DNA of 64,000 bases from the NCBI GenBank assembly GCA_905215475.1, contig CAJMPW010000007.1:1-64000 (forward strand), written 5' to 3'. Shown here in pieces: positions 49,821 to 59,136 of this stretch. Made by a program: the position numbers and the translations under genes. The stretch's first letter is position 1. Each line of letters begins with the position of its first letter. This DNA is from CAG-103 sp905215475 (GTDB taxonomy: Bacteria; Bacillota; Clostridia; Oscillospirales; Oscillospiraceae). Under the pieces are notes generated by a model that did no database searches, was not told where the DNA came from, and saw nothing but the letters and a program-made list of their open reading frames with translations.

Positions 49821-51737
49821 ATGGCAAAGAAACAGTTCAAAGCAGAATCCAAAAAGCTGCTCGACATGATGATCAATTCGATCTACACGCACAAGGAGAT
49901 CTTCCTGCGCGAGATCATCTCGAACGCCTCGGACGCGATCGACAAGCTCTGCTACCAGTCGCTCACGGATGAAAACGTGGGCATGGCGCGCGGCGACTTC
50001 AAGATCCGCGTCATCCCCGACAAGGAAGCGCGCACGATCACCGTGTCCGACAACGGCATCGGCATGACCAAGGAGGAGCTCGACAGCAACCTCGGCGTCA
50101 TCGCACGCAGCGGCTCGCTGAAGTTCAAGGACGATCTCGGCGAGAGCGCGCAGGAGGATGCCGCCATCGACATCATCGGTCAGTTCGGTGTCGGCTTCTA
50201 CTCCGCGTTCATGGTCGCCGACAAGGTCACGGTCATCACCCGCGCCTACGGCAGCGACACCGCCTATCAGTGGGTCAGCACCGGCGCGGACGGCTACACC
50301 ATCACCGAGGCGCAGAAGGATACCGTCGGCACCGACGTCATCATGCACATCAAGGCTGACGAGACGGGCGAGAAATACTCCACCTACCTCGAAAACTGGA
50401 AGCTCATGATGCTCATCCGCAAATACTCCGACTACGTCCGCTGGCCGATCGTCATGGACGTCGAGCAGAGCGACTGGGTCGACTCCGGCGAGAAGGATGA
50501 AAACGGCGAGCCGAAGATGGAGATGGTCACCAAGACCGAGGAGCAGACTGTCAACAGCATGATCCCCATCTGGCAGCGCAGCCGCAAGGAGGCGACCGAT
50601 GAGGAATGCATCGCGTTTTACAAGGAAAAGTTCCACGACAATGACGACCCGCTGGCCGTCATCCGCGTCAACGCCGAGGGTCTGATCTCCTACCGCGCGC
50701 TGCTGTTCATCCCGTCCAAGGTCCCGGCAAATATGTACACGCGCGACGCCGACCCCGGTCTCGAGCTCTACAGCTCCGGCGTCATGATCATGGACAGATG
50801 CACCGACCTCCTGCCGCCGTGCTACGCGTTCGCGCGCGGCGTGGTCGACTCCCCCGACCTGTCGCTGAATATCTCGCGTGAGATGCTGCAGCATGACCGC
50901 CAGCTCAAGCTCATCGCCGCAAACCTCGGCAAGAAGATCAAGTCCGAGCTCACGAAGCTCATGACCAATGACCGCGAGAAGTACGAGCAGTTCCACGCCG
51001 CCTTCGGCATGGTGCTGCGCGCCGGCGCCGTCACCGAGACCGGCGACAAGGTCGACGAGATCAAGGATCTGCTGCTCTACCACACGAACGAGACCAAGCT
51101 CGTCTCCCTCAAGGAATACGTCGACGCCATGCCCGCCGAGCAGGCGAAGATCTACTTCGCGTGCGGCGACAACGTCAAGCGTCTGCTGAGCCTGCCGCAG
51201 GCGGAGCAGCTGCGCGACAAGGGCTTTGACGTTCTGTGCATGACCTCGCAGATCGACGAGTATTTCGTCGACACCATGAAGAGCTACGACGACAAGCCGT
51301 TTTGCAACATTGCGACCGACGATCTCGGCCTCGAGAGCGAGGAAGAGAAAAAAGAGACCGAGGCAAAGCAGGCCGAGGACAAGGAGCTGCTCGACTTCGT
51401 CAAGGAGACGCTCGGTGAGCAGGTCGCATCCGTGCGCCTGTCCAACAAGCTCGTGTCCAGCGCCGTGTGCCTGAGCACTGAGGGCGGCGTCACGCTCGAG
51501 ATGGAGCGCTACTTCCGGAGCATGCCCGGCGCACCGACCGACATCCGCGCCGTGCGCGTGCTGGAGCTCAACGCCAACCACCACGCCTACCAGACCATGA
51601 AGGACGCCTTCACCGCCGGCGACAAGGACAAGGCCGCGCGCATCGCCAAGATCCTGCACGCGCAGGCGCTGCTCATCGCGGGCGAGCCGCTCGAGGATCC
51701 GGCTGCGTATTCGGAGCTCGTGTGCACGCTCATCTGA
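49821..51737 (+). CDS. htpG: Hsp90 chaperone HtpG
   Basis: The 638-residue protein starts MAKKQFKAESKKLLDMMINS and has REIISNASDAIDKL, VSDNGIGMTKEEL and GQFGVGFYSAFMVAD, the GHKL ATP-binding site, followed by the middle and C-terminal dimer domains. It folds client proteins. Length is normal. GGAGGC precedes the ATG. Confidence 0.96.
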   Translation: MAKKQFKAESKKLLDMMINSIYTHKEIFLREIISNASDAIDKLCYQSLTDENVGMARGDFKIRVIPDKEARTITVSDNGIGMTKEELDSNLGVIARSGSLKFKDDLGESAQEDAAIDIIGQFGVGFYSAFMVADKVTVITRAYGSDTAYQWVSTGADGYTITEAQKDTVGTDVIMHIKADETGEKYSTYLENWKLMMLIRKYSDYVRWPIVMDVEQSDWVDSGEKDENGEPKMEMVTKTEEQTVNSMIPIWQRSRKEATDEECIAFYKEKFHDNDDPLAVIRVNAEGLISYRALLFIPSKVPANMYTRDADPGLELYSSGVMIMDRCTDLLPPCYAFARGVVDSPDLSLNISREMLQHDRQLKLIAANLGKKIKSELTKLMTNDREKYEQFHAAFGMVLRAGAVTETGDKVDEIKDLLLYHTNETKLVSLKEYVDAMPAEQAKIYFACGDNVKRLLSLPQAEQLRDKGFDVLCMTSQIDEYFVDTMKSYDDKPFCNIATDDLGLESEEEKKETEAKQAEDKELLDFVKETLGEQVASVRLSNKLVSSAVCLSTEGGVTLEMERYFRSMPGAPTDIRAVRVLELNANHHAYQTMKDAFTAGDKDKAARIAKILHAQALLIAGEPLEDPAAYSELVCTLI

Positions 51738-51755
51738 CAACCGATCTGATCTGAA

Positions 51756-51784
51756 CCCTGACCGCCGCACCCCGGCGGTCAGGG
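51756..51784 (+). terminator. Hairpin after htpG
   Basis: CCCTGACCGCCG pairs with CGGCGGTCAGGG around a short loop. No T-tract follows. Confidence 0.6.
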
Positions 51785-51806
51785 CACCCCAAGTAAGGAG
51801 CTGTCT

Positions 51807-53099
51807 ATGCAACCGCGTCTCGGTATCTATATCCACATCCCGTTTTGCGCGAGCAAGTGCGGCTACTGTGACTTCTATTCCTGCGCCGGCGCTGCCGAGC
51901 GCATGGCGGAGTATCAGCAGGCGCTGCTCGAGCACATTGAAGAGAGCGCCGGGCGCATCGCGCCGGCGTACATCGACACGGTCTATTTCGGCGGCGGCAC
52001 GCCGAGCTTTTACGGTGCGGCGCGGCTCATCGAGCTGCTCGACGCCGTCAAGGCCACCGGCCGCCTGCTCAAGCGTGCGGAGGTGACCGTCGAGGTCAAC
52101 CCGGACAGCGTCCGCCTGCACGACCTGCGTGCCCTGCGCAAGGCGGGCTTCAACCGTCTGAGCATCGGTATGCAGTCGGCCAACAACGATATCCTGAAAA
52201 TGATCGGCCGCCGCCACAGCTACCGGCAGGTGGAGATGGCCGTCGAAAACGCCCGCGCCGCCGGGTTTGACAACATCAGTCTCGACCTCATCTACGGTCT
52301 TCCCAGCCAGACCCGCAGCGACTGGGCGGACACGCTCGCCAAGGCGCTTGCCCTGCGTCCGGAGCACATCTCCGGCTACGGGCTCAAGCTTGAGGAGGGC
52401 ACGCCCATGTACGCCCTGAAGGACTCGCCCCTCATCCCGTCGGACGATGAGCAGGCGGATATGTACCTGTGCATGGTCGAGGAGCTGCGGCACTATGGCT
52501 ACGAACAGTACGAGATCTCCAACTTCAGCATCCCGGGCTATGAGTCCCGGCACAACCTGAAGTATTGGCAGCTCGATGACTATATGGGCTTCGGCCCGGG
52601 CGCGCACTCGTGCATCGGCCGCACGCGCTACAGCTATGTGCGCGACCTTGACCGCTATCTTGCGGGCGTCCTCCACGGTGAGGACATGATCGACGAATAC
52701 GAGACGATCGGCGACTTTGAGCGTGCGGCCGAATATCTCATGCTCGGTATGCGCACCGTACACGGTGTGTCGCGCGCGGAGTATGAGCGGCTCTACCGCA
52801 GCGATTTTTCCGGCATCGCGCAGCAGCTCGAGGAGTTCGTGCGCCGCGGCTGGGCCGCCGCGGACGGTGAGCGCTGGCACTTCACGCCCTCGGGGTTCCT
52901 CTTATCCAACGTGCTCATCGGCAAGCTGCTCGAGGCACAGACCGACCGCAAGGCCGAGCACAACCCGTGGATGAAGCCGCAGATCGAAAAGCAGCCGCGC
53001 ACCAAGCTCCCGCCCGGCGAGGCGGAGGCTTTCCGCGATACATATTTAAATAATCCGATTTTGACAGGGACAGACAGGAGCCAAAATCATGAAACTTAA
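51807..53099 (+). CDS. hemW: Radical SAM protein, HemW-like
   Basis: The 430-residue protein has CASKCGYCDFYS near 18-29 (CxxxCxxC), YFGGGTPSFY and MQSANNDILKMIGR, typical of HemW, which carries haem and is related to coproporphyrinogen III dehydrogenase. The extra HemN cysteine is missing after CGYCDF, which supports HemW. The stop overlaps the next start by 11 bases. Confidence 0.87.
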   Translation: MQPRLGIYIHIPFCASKCGYCDFYSCAGAAERMAEYQQALLEHIEESAGRIAPAYIDTVYFGGGTPSFYGAARLIELLDAVKATGRLLKRAEVTVEVNPDSVRLHDLRALRKAGFNRLSIGMQSANNDILKMIGRRHSYRQVEMAVENARAAGFDNISLDLIYGLPSQTRSDWADTLAKALALRPEHISGYGLKLEEGTPMYALKDSPLIPSDDEQADMYLCMVEELRHYGYEQYEISNFSIPGYESRHNLKYWQLDDYMGFGPGAHSCIGRTRYSYVRDLDRYLAGVLHGEDMIDEYETIGDFERAAEYLMLGMRTVHGVSRAEYERLYRSDFSGIAQQLEEFVRRGWAAADGERWHFTPSGFLLSNVLIGKLLEAQTDRKAEHNPWMKPQIEKQPRTKLPPGEAEAFRDTYLNNPILTGTDRSQNHET

Positions 53100-54882
53100 C
53101 GGCAACACTTCCAAACGCAGCGCAGCCGCAAAGCGCGAGGCGGCGGACTTCGCCGCGCAGGAGCGCTCGGCGCACCGCAGCACCTCCAACCGCTCGGCAC
53201 AGAGTGAGGCGGCTGCCCGCCGCTCCGCCGCGCCGAAGCAGACGGCGCAGCGCCAGCCCGTATCCCGGCAGGCAGACCCCGCACAGGGCGCGCCGCAGCC
53301 GAAAGCCAGAAAGCCCCGCGGCCGCGGCGGCAAGATCGCCCTGCGCGCCGCGCTCATCGCGCTGGCCGTCATCATCGCAGCGGGCGCCATCGGCATGGTG
53401 CTCGTGGCGAAAAAGGACACCATCTTCCCGAACGTCTCCGTCTGCGGCGCCGACGTCGGCGGCATGACGCCCAGCGAGGCGGCAGACACCATCCGCACCG
53501 CCGGCTGGGACGATACGAGCGCACCGGTGCTCACGATGACGTTCCCGGGCGACCAGACCATCACCGTCACCGCGACGGAGATCGGCTTTGAGGCGACGCC
53601 CGACGACGCAGCCGAGGCAGCTTACGCCTACGGACGCAGCGGAAATGCGTTCACAAACTTCTTTGCGTGGCTGCGCTGCGCGCTCAAGGGGCACGATGTG
53701 GCGGCCGATAACCTCGCCGACATGGACACCGACGCTCTGCGCACACGCATCGAGCGCGAGGCCGCCGAGATCAACGTCAAGCTCTCGGGCGGCAGCGTCG
53801 AGATCGACGAGGAGCACAGCACCATCCGCGTCGTCAAGGGCGCGAGCATGATCACGCTCGACCCCGCCGCCGTCGCCGAGCGGATGCTCAGCGACATCCG
53901 CAGCGGCAAGTTCGGCACATCGGCCTACCCGGTCGACATGAAGGGCGACGATAAGATGACGCTGCAGGAGCTGCACGACGCCATCTGCGGCGACCCGGTC
54001 AACGCGGGCTACGACCCCGAGACCAAGTCCGCCACGGAGAGCAAGGTCGGCATCGCGTTTGACGTGGCCGAGGCGCAGCCCCTGTGGGACGCGGCCTCCG
54101 CCGGCGACACCGTCACCATCCCGGCCAAGCTCACGCAGCCGGAGATGACGCAGGAGCGCCTGCAAAAGCACCTGCTGGCCGACAAGCTCGCCACCAAGAC
54201 CACCTCCCTCTCCGGCAGCAGCAGCAACCGCATCACGAACGTCAGGCTCGCCGCCGAGAAGATCAACGGCGTCATTCTCCAGCCCGGTCAGACGTTCTCG
54301 TATAACGACGTGCTCGGCAAGCGCACGAAGGCCAACGGCTTCAAGGAGGCCGGGGCTTACTCCGGCGGTCAGGTCGTGCAGGAGGTCGGCGGCGGCATCT
54401 GCCAGGTGTCGTCCACGCTGTACTACTGCGCCATGGTCTCCAATCTCAAGATCAACACCCGCACCTGCCACTACTTCCCCGTGGCCTATATCGAGCCCGG
54501 CATGGACGCCACGGTCAGCTGGGGCGGTCCGGAATTCAAGTTCACCAACAGCCGCGAATACCCCATTGAGATCAAGGCCTATGTGGAGAAAAACAGCATC
54601 ACGGTCGAGATCTGGGGCACGGATGTGGACGGCAGCTACGTCAAGATGAGCTACACCGCCAACGGCCTGCGCGCCACGACCTACCGCACCGTCTATGACA
54701 AGGACGGCAACGAGATCAGCCGCACCGTTGAGGCCAACAGCACCTATCACTCCCACGACACCACGCCGGCGCCCACCCCCACGCCCAGCGCCAAACCCAC
54801 ACCGACACCCACCCCCACGCCGAAGCCGCAGCCGACTCCCTACCCGTCGGTCTACGATCCCGGTGACGCCGGTGAAGACTAA
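53089..54882 (+). CDS. VanW-family protein with peptidoglycan-binding repeats
   Basis: The 597-residue protein has a basic/Ser-rich cytoplasmic head (1-80), one membrane helix (about 82-105), PG_binding_4-like repeats (about 110-370), and a VanW domain (about 385-530) with PGQTFSYNDVLGKRT and GGGICQVSSTLYY. A Pro/Thr-rich tail (about 555-590) follows. It is an anchored wall-linked protein of unknown enzyme activity. Confidence 0.85.
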   Translation: MKLNGNTSKRSAAAKREAADFAAQERSAHRSTSNRSAQSEAAARRSAAPKQTAQRQPVSRQADPAQGAPQPKARKPRGRGGKIALRAALIALAVIIAAGAIGMVLVAKKDTIFPNVSVCGADVGGMTPSEAADTIRTAGWDDTSAPVLTMTFPGDQTITVTATEIGFEATPDDAAEAAYAYGRSGNAFTNFFAWLRCALKGHDVAADNLADMDTDALRTRIEREAAEINVKLSGGSVEIDEEHSTIRVVKGASMITLDPAAVAERMLSDIRSGKFGTSAYPVDMKGDDKMTLQELHDAICGDPVNAGYDPETKSATESKVGIAFDVAEAQPLWDAASAGDTVTIPAKLTQPEMTQERLQKHLLADKLATKTTSLSGSSSNRITNVRLAAEKINGVILQPGQTFSYNDVLGKRTKANGFKEAGAYSGGQVVQEVGGGICQVSSTLYYCAMVSNLKINTRTCHYFPVAYIEPGMDATVSWGGPEFKFTNSREYPIEIKAYVEKNSITVEIWGTDVDGSYVKMSYTANGLRATTYRTVYDKDGNEISRTVEANSTYHSHDTTPAPTPTPSAKPTPTPTPTPKPQPTPYPSVYDPGDAGED

Positions 54883-54900
54883 TACAGAGGAGAATGCAGC

Positions 54901-56844
54901 ATGAGCAAAGGAAAGTTTTATATCACGACACCGATCTATTACCCCTCGGATAAACTGCACATCGGCCACACCTACTGCACGGTCGCAACCGATGCGATCG
55001 CGCGCTATAAGCGCCTGTGCGGCTATGATGTGATGTTCCTGACCGGAACGGACGAGCACGGTCAGAAGATCGAGGAAAAGGCTGAGGCCGCCGGCGTCAC
55101 GCCCAAGCAGTTCGTGGACAACATCGTCGAGGGTCCCGGCGGCGTGCGCGCGCTGTGGAAGCTGATGAACATCTCCAACGACCGCTTCATCCGCACGACA
55201 GACGACTACCATGTCGAGGCCGTGCAGCGCATCTTCAAGAAGATGTACGACAAGGGCGATATCTACAAGGGCAAGTACTCCGGTATGTACTGCACGCCGT
55301 GCGAGAGCTTCTGGACCGAGAGCCAGCTCGTCGACGGCAAGTGCCCGGACTGCGGCCGCGAGGTGCACTATGCTGAGGAGGAGGCGTACTTCTTCCGCCT
55401 GTCGAAGTATGCCGAGCCGGTGCGCGAGCTGCTGCTCAGCGGCACGTTCCTGGAGCCGGCCAGCCGCGTCAACGAGATGATCAAAAACTTCATCGACCCC
55501 GGTCTCGAGGATCTGTGCGTGTCGCGCACGAGCTTCACTTGGGGCATCCCGGTCGATTTTGACCCCGGTCACGTCGTCTACGTCTGGGTCGACGCGCTGT
55601 TCAACTACTGCACGGCGCTCGGCTTCCTGAACGACAAGTACAATGATTACGATCAGTTCTGGCCCGCCGACGTGCACATGGTCGGCAAGGAGATCGTGCG
55701 CTTCCACTCCATCATCTGGCCCGCCATGCTCATGAGCATGGGTATGCCCCTGCCGAAGAAGGTCTTCGGTCACGGCTGGCTGCTGCTCGGCGGCGGCAAG
55801 ATGTCGAAGTCGAAGGGCAATGTCGTCGACCCCGTCGTGCTCGCCGAGCGCTACGGCGTGGACGCGCTGCGCTACTACCTGCTGCGCGAGTTCCCGCTCG
55901 GCAGCGACGGCAACTTCTCCAACGAGCTGCTCATCTCCCGCATCAACACCGACCTTGCAAACGATCTTGGCAACCTCCTGAGCCGCACCGTCGCCATGGT
56001 CATCAAGTACTTCGGCGGCACGCTGCCGGCAGAGCGCGAGCATGATGCGCTCGATGACGAGCTCATCGCCATGGCATCCGCCCTGCGCGAGACGTACGCC
56101 GGTCACATGGACACCTTCGGCACGCAGCAGGCGCTCATCGAGGTGTTCAAGGTCATCTCCCGCGCCAACAAGTATATCGACGAGACCGCCCCCTGGGTAC
56201 TCGCCAAGGACGAGAGCAAGCGCGCGCGTCTGGCAACGGTGCTGTATAACCTGCTGGAGACGCTGCGCATCACCGTGACGCTCCTGCTGCCGTTCATGCC
56301 CGACAGCTGCACGAAGGCCTTCACGCAGATCGGCGCGACGGCCGAGCAGACCACATGGGACAACGCAGCCGTCTGGGGCGTGCTGCCGGCAGACGTCACC
56401 GTGCAAAAGGGTGAGACGCTCTTCCCGCGCATCGACATGGCCAAGGAGCTCGCCGAGCTCGAGGCGCTCAAGGCGGCGAAGAAAGCTGCCGCCGCGCCGC
56501 AGGCCGCGCCCGTGTTGCCGGATGTGACGATCGACGAGTTTGCCAAGTGCGATATGCGCGTGTGCAAGGTGCTCAAGTGCGAGCCGGTGAAAAAGTCCGA
56601 CAAGCTCCTGTGCTTCACGCTCAACGACGGCAGCGGCACCGACCGGCAGATCCTCTCCGGCATCGCCAAGTTCTACCGCCCCGAGGAGCTCGTGGGCAAG
56701 ACGGTCGTCGCCATTCTGAACCTGCCGCCGCGCAAGATGATGGGTATGCCCTCCAACGGCATGCTCCTCTCGGCGGAGAAGGACGGCAAGCCGCATCTGC
56801 TCATGCTGGATGACAGCGTGCCCGCCGGTGCGCAGCTCTGCTGA
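54901..56844 (+). CDS. metG: Methionyl-tRNA synthetase
   Basis: The 647-residue enzyme has HIGH at 20-23 and KMSKS at 300-304, CTPCESFW...CPDCG zinc ligands (about 138-160), and a C-terminal tRNA-binding OB fold (about 545-647, EFAKCDMRVCKVLKCEPV cited in part). It starts 18 bases after the VanW gene stop. Confidence 0.96.
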   Translation: MSKGKFYITTPIYYPSDKLHIGHTYCTVATDAIARYKRLCGYDVMFLTGTDEHGQKIEEKAEAAGVTPKQFVDNIVEGPGGVRALWKLMNISNDRFIRTTDDYHVEAVQRIFKKMYDKGDIYKGKYSGMYCTPCESFWTESQLVDGKCPDCGREVHYAEEEAYFFRLSKYAEPVRELLLSGTFLEPASRVNEMIKNFIDPGLEDLCVSRTSFTWGIPVDFDPGHVVYVWVDALFNYCTALGFLNDKYNDYDQFWPADVHMVGKEIVRFHSIIWPAMLMSMGMPLPKKVFGHGWLLLGGGKMSKSKGNVVDPVVLAERYGVDALRYYLLREFPLGSDGNFSNELLISRINTDLANDLGNLLSRTVAMVIKYFGGTLPAEREHDALDDELIAMASALRETYAGHMDTFGTQQALIEVFKVISRANKYIDETAPWVLAKDESKRARLATVLYNLLETLRITVTLLLPFMPDSCTKAFTQIGATAEQTTWDNAAVWGVLPADVTVQKGETLFPRIDMAKELAELEALKAAKKAAAAPQAAPVLPDVTIDEFAKCDMRVCKVLKCEPVKKSDKLLCFTLNDGSGTDRQILSGIAKFYRPEELVGKTVVAILNLPPRKMMGMPSNGMLLSAEKDGKPHLLMLDDSVPAGAQLC

Positions 56845-56861
56845 GCGGACCCGCATACGTT

Positions 56862-56897
56862 CGGGAAGGTTCGCAGCACGAGCCTTCCCGCTTTTTC
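56862..56897 (+). terminator. Terminator after metG
   Basis: CGGGAAGG pairs with CCTTCCCG, followed by CTTTTTC. Confidence 0.78.
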
Positions 56898-56973
56898 GGC
56901 GAATGCGGAACTTTTTCCGCGCCCGGGCGTCAAGCCATTCGTAATCTCCCGCACACAAAGGAGGAATTGCCCC

Positions 56974-58584
56974 TTGAAGCTGTTTTCCTCGCCGCCGCGC
57001 CCCACAGGGACTCCGCGGCCGGCTACCGATAACGCGCAGCAGAGACCCGCGCAGCAGCATCCTGTGCAGCAGCGTCCCACGCAGCAGAGACCCACGCAGC
57101 AGAGACCCGCGCAGCAGCGTCCTGCCCAGCAGCGTCCTGCCCAGCAAAGACCTGCACAACAGCGTCCTGCCCAGCAGAGACCCGCGCAGCAGCGCCCTGT
57201 TCAGCAGCGTCCCGCACAACAGCGTCCCGCGCAAAGACCTGCCCAGCGGCAGCCGCAGGACGCCGGTATGTGGACGGAAGATGCCGCCGCACAGCCGCGC
57301 CGCAGCGCGCCGAACGCCCGCCGGGCACAGCCGGCCGCACAGCCGCAGACCGGCAAGCGCGGCCGCAAGGCCAAAAAAGCCAAAAAGCCGAAGAAGAAAA
57401 AGAGCGTCGGCCGTAGGCTGCTCATTCTCTTTCTCGTGCTGGCCATCCTCGCCGGACTGTATCTGACGGCAGTCTACTCCAACATCCCGTTCATCGCCAA
57501 GTGGCGCACGGCCTACATCCAGACGGCCATGAACACGCTCAGCCACCAGTGGCTGGCCACGGCTTTCATACCGCGCAGCGTCATCGACAAGGTCGTCGCC
57601 GAAATGGAGGCCGCGCGAGAGGCGCAGATCGGCGTCAACAGTGAGTGGGACGAGGAAGAGATCGAGTCCCGCAACCCGACGCTCACCGACACCAAGGGCA
57701 TGAGCAAGGAAGAGATCACGTTTTACAACCTCTTCTGGGAGGTGGATGTGCCGAGCATGCAGGCGTATGTCAAGGAGCATCCCGACGCGCTCGCCGCCGG
57801 ATGGAGCCGCATCAACATCGACCACTCTGCGCTCACGGATAACGGCACCAGCATCCGCACCATTCAGGGTGAGCAGGTGCTCGCAATCGACGCACGCAAC
57901 GAGATCCTCATCGTGCGCGAAAAGGGCAGCACCTATCGCGGCGTGCTCGTCGTGATGAAAGACCCGTCGCGCCTGAGTCTGCACGCAGCGACCACGCTCG
58001 GCAGCATCGGCCAGTACTGCGGTCAGATCGCGCAGGCACACGGCGGCGTCATCGGCATGACCGGCTCGGGCTTCATCGATCCGGGCGGAACCGGCAACGG
58101 CGGCACGCTCGCGGGCTACGCCATGTGCAACGGCAGGGCCTACGGTGATCACATGGGCTACGGCTACAAGCGCCTCGAGCTGCACGCGGACGACCGCATC
58201 TACATCCGCGACAGCACCTCCTCCGTCTCGCCGGACACGACGGACGCGGTCGAGTTCTCCCCCGCCATGATCATCGACGGGGAGACGGTCGTCAGTGCCC
58301 GCAGCGGCTTCTCCGACCTGCAGCCGCGTGCCTGCCTCGGGCAGTCGAAGTACGGCGAGATCATCGCCCTGCTCGTCGAGGGACGCCTGACGACATCCGT
58401 CGGTATCAGCGTGCCGGACTGCGCGGCTATCATGGCCAAGCACGACTGTATGCAGGCCATGAACCTCGACGGCGGCACCAGCGCCATGATCTGGTACAAG
58501 GGCAAGTACATCATGCGCAGCTCCAACCCCGCGCTCACCGCCGGGCGGACGCTGCCGAACGCCTTTGTCTACGCCGGAAATTAA
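56974..58584 (+). CDS. NAGPA-like phosphodiester glycosidase with QQRPA repeat tail
   Basis: The 536-residue protein starts with TTG 56974 after AAAGGAGGAATT. Residues 20-95 are tandem QQRPA/QQRPT repeats, followed by a Lys-rich patch (KAKKAKKPKKKKS) and one membrane helix (about 150-170). The outer domain (about 270-530) matches the NAGPA fold: GMTGSGFIDPGG, ALLVEGRLTTSVG and MNLDGGTSAM. It probably cleaves a phosphodiester-linked sugar in wall polymers. The repeat part faces the cytoplasm. Confidence 0.87.
   Translation: MKLFSSPPRPTGTPRPATDNAQQRPAQQHPVQQRPTQQRPTQQRPAQQRPAQQRPAQQRPAQQRPAQQRPAQQRPVQQRPAQQRPAQRPAQRQPQDAGMWTEDAAAQPRRSAPNARRAQPAAQPQTGKRGRKAKKAKKPKKKKSVGRRLLILFLVLAILAGLYLTAVYSNIPFIAKWRTAYIQTAMNTLSHQWLATAFIPRSVIDKVVAEMEAAREAQIGVNSEWDEEEIESRNPTLTDTKGMSKEEITFYNLFWEVDVPSMQAYVKEHPDALAAGWSRINIDHSALTDNGTSIRTIQGEQVLAIDARNEILIVREKGSTYRGVLVVMKDPSRLSLHAATTLGSIGQYCGQIAQAHGGVIGMTGSGFIDPGGTGNGGTLAGYAMCNGRAYGDHMGYGYKRLELHADDRIYIRDSTSSVSPDTTDAVEFSPAMIIDGETVVSARSGFSDLQPRACLGQSKYGEIIALLVEGRLTTSVGISVPDCAAIMAKHDCMQAMNLDGGTSAMIWYKGKYIMRSSNPALTAGRTLPNAFVYAGN
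57037..57246 (+). repeat. 15-bp minisatellite coding for QQRPA
   Basis: About 14 imperfect copies of a 15-base unit (CAGCAGCGTCCYGCC-like) lie in frame. The arginine codon alternates between CGT and AGA, showing unequal copying. Copy number may vary between strains. Confidence 0.82.
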
Positions 58585-58593
58585 CAGCATTCA

Positions 58594-58624
58594 AAACGTC
58601 CCTGACCGCCGGTCAGGGACGTTT
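58594..58624 (+). terminator. Terminator after the NAGPA-like gene
   Basis: AAACGTCCCTGACC pairs with GGTCAGGGACGTTT around GCC, a perfect 14-bp stem. Confidence 0.78.
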
Positions 58625-58681
58625 GTTCGCCTTGCACAAATCTTTTTTTGCCGCCGGCGTGCAGTTTCGTGAAAATGGGGC

Positions 58682-58710
58682 TTGCAATCCGCTCCCGGAC
58701 GTGGTAGAGT
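58682..58710 (+). promoter_or_regulatory. Promoter of the T-box transcript
   Basis: TTGCAA (58682-58687) and TAGAGT (58705-58710) are spaced 17 bases. Confidence 0.65.
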
Positions 58711-58727
58711 AACACCATCGAGAAACC

Positions 58728-58992
58728 GATGACCGAGAGGAGTACCCATTTACGAAGCTTTCAGAGAGCAGCGGACGGTGGAAGCGCTGCAGCGGACGAA
58801 TGGCGAATGGACTCGCGAGGGCAAACCGATTGCAGCAGCATGAGGGGCGACGGTGGCCGCGGCCGTTATCCGGCGGAGCGTATGATCGTACGTGCAAAGT
58901 GGGCGCATGAGCGCCAATATGGGTGGCACCGCAGGAGTTACAGTCTTGTCCCATGAAACGGAAGAAACCGTTTTGTGGACGAGGCTTTTTTT
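58728..58992 (+). promoter_or_regulatory. T-box riboswitch, predicted tryptophan-specific
   Basis: It has the conserved T-box parts in order: GAGGAGTA at the base of stem I (58737-58744), AGAGAG (58763-58768), GGTGGAA (58777-58783), the specifier region GAATGGCGAATGGACTCGCG cut as GAA-TGG-ACT (specifier TGG at 58808-58810), the T-box TGGCACCGC (58924-58932), and a terminator (GTCTTGTCC / GGACGAGGC, 58943-58985, then TTTTTTT). Both candidate specifier frames read TGG, the Trp codon. Uncharged tRNA-Trp should turn on the transporter genes downstream. Confidence 0.88.
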
Positions 58993-59022
58993 ATTGCATA
59001 AAATTACGCAGGAGGGATGCAT

Positions 59023-59136
59023 ATGACACGGAGGAACAGGCGATGGCGTGGCGGCCGGAGATTTTTTGCCGCGTCAGACCGCATCCAGACATCAGAAGCC
59101 AACCATTTCGTCAAATATAAGGAGAATTTACTATGA
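59023..59136 (+). CDS. 37-codon Arg-rich ORF coupled to trpX
   Basis: I found this short ORF after the T-box terminator. It starts MTRRNRRWRGGRRFF, with a good GGAGGG site six bases upstream, and its TGA overlaps the trpX ATG as ATGA. The eighth codon is TGG (Trp). It may couple translation into trpX, act as a leader peptide, or be fortuitous. No family is known. Confidence 0.5.
   Translation: MTRRNRRWRGGRRFFAASDRIQTSEANHFVKYKENLL

Noticed and set aside
49752..52880. A 1042-codon open frame on the minus strand opposite htpG and hemW
   Set aside because: It is the mirror of high-GC coding DNA; its composition is Val/Leu/Arg/His-rich with no domains, and the plus strand holds clear HtpG and HemW.
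57037..57246. CRISPR-like tandem repeats
   Set aside because: The units are adjacent 15-mers without spacers, in frame inside a protein gene.
52915..58590. A 1891-codon open frame on the minus strand
   Set aside because: It runs across VanW, metG and the NAGPA-like gene in antisense and includes the mirror of the QQRPA repeats; no ribosome site or domain supports it.
58729..58956. Small ORFs in the T-box leader
   Set aside because: The segment is explained by conserved T-box RNA structure.
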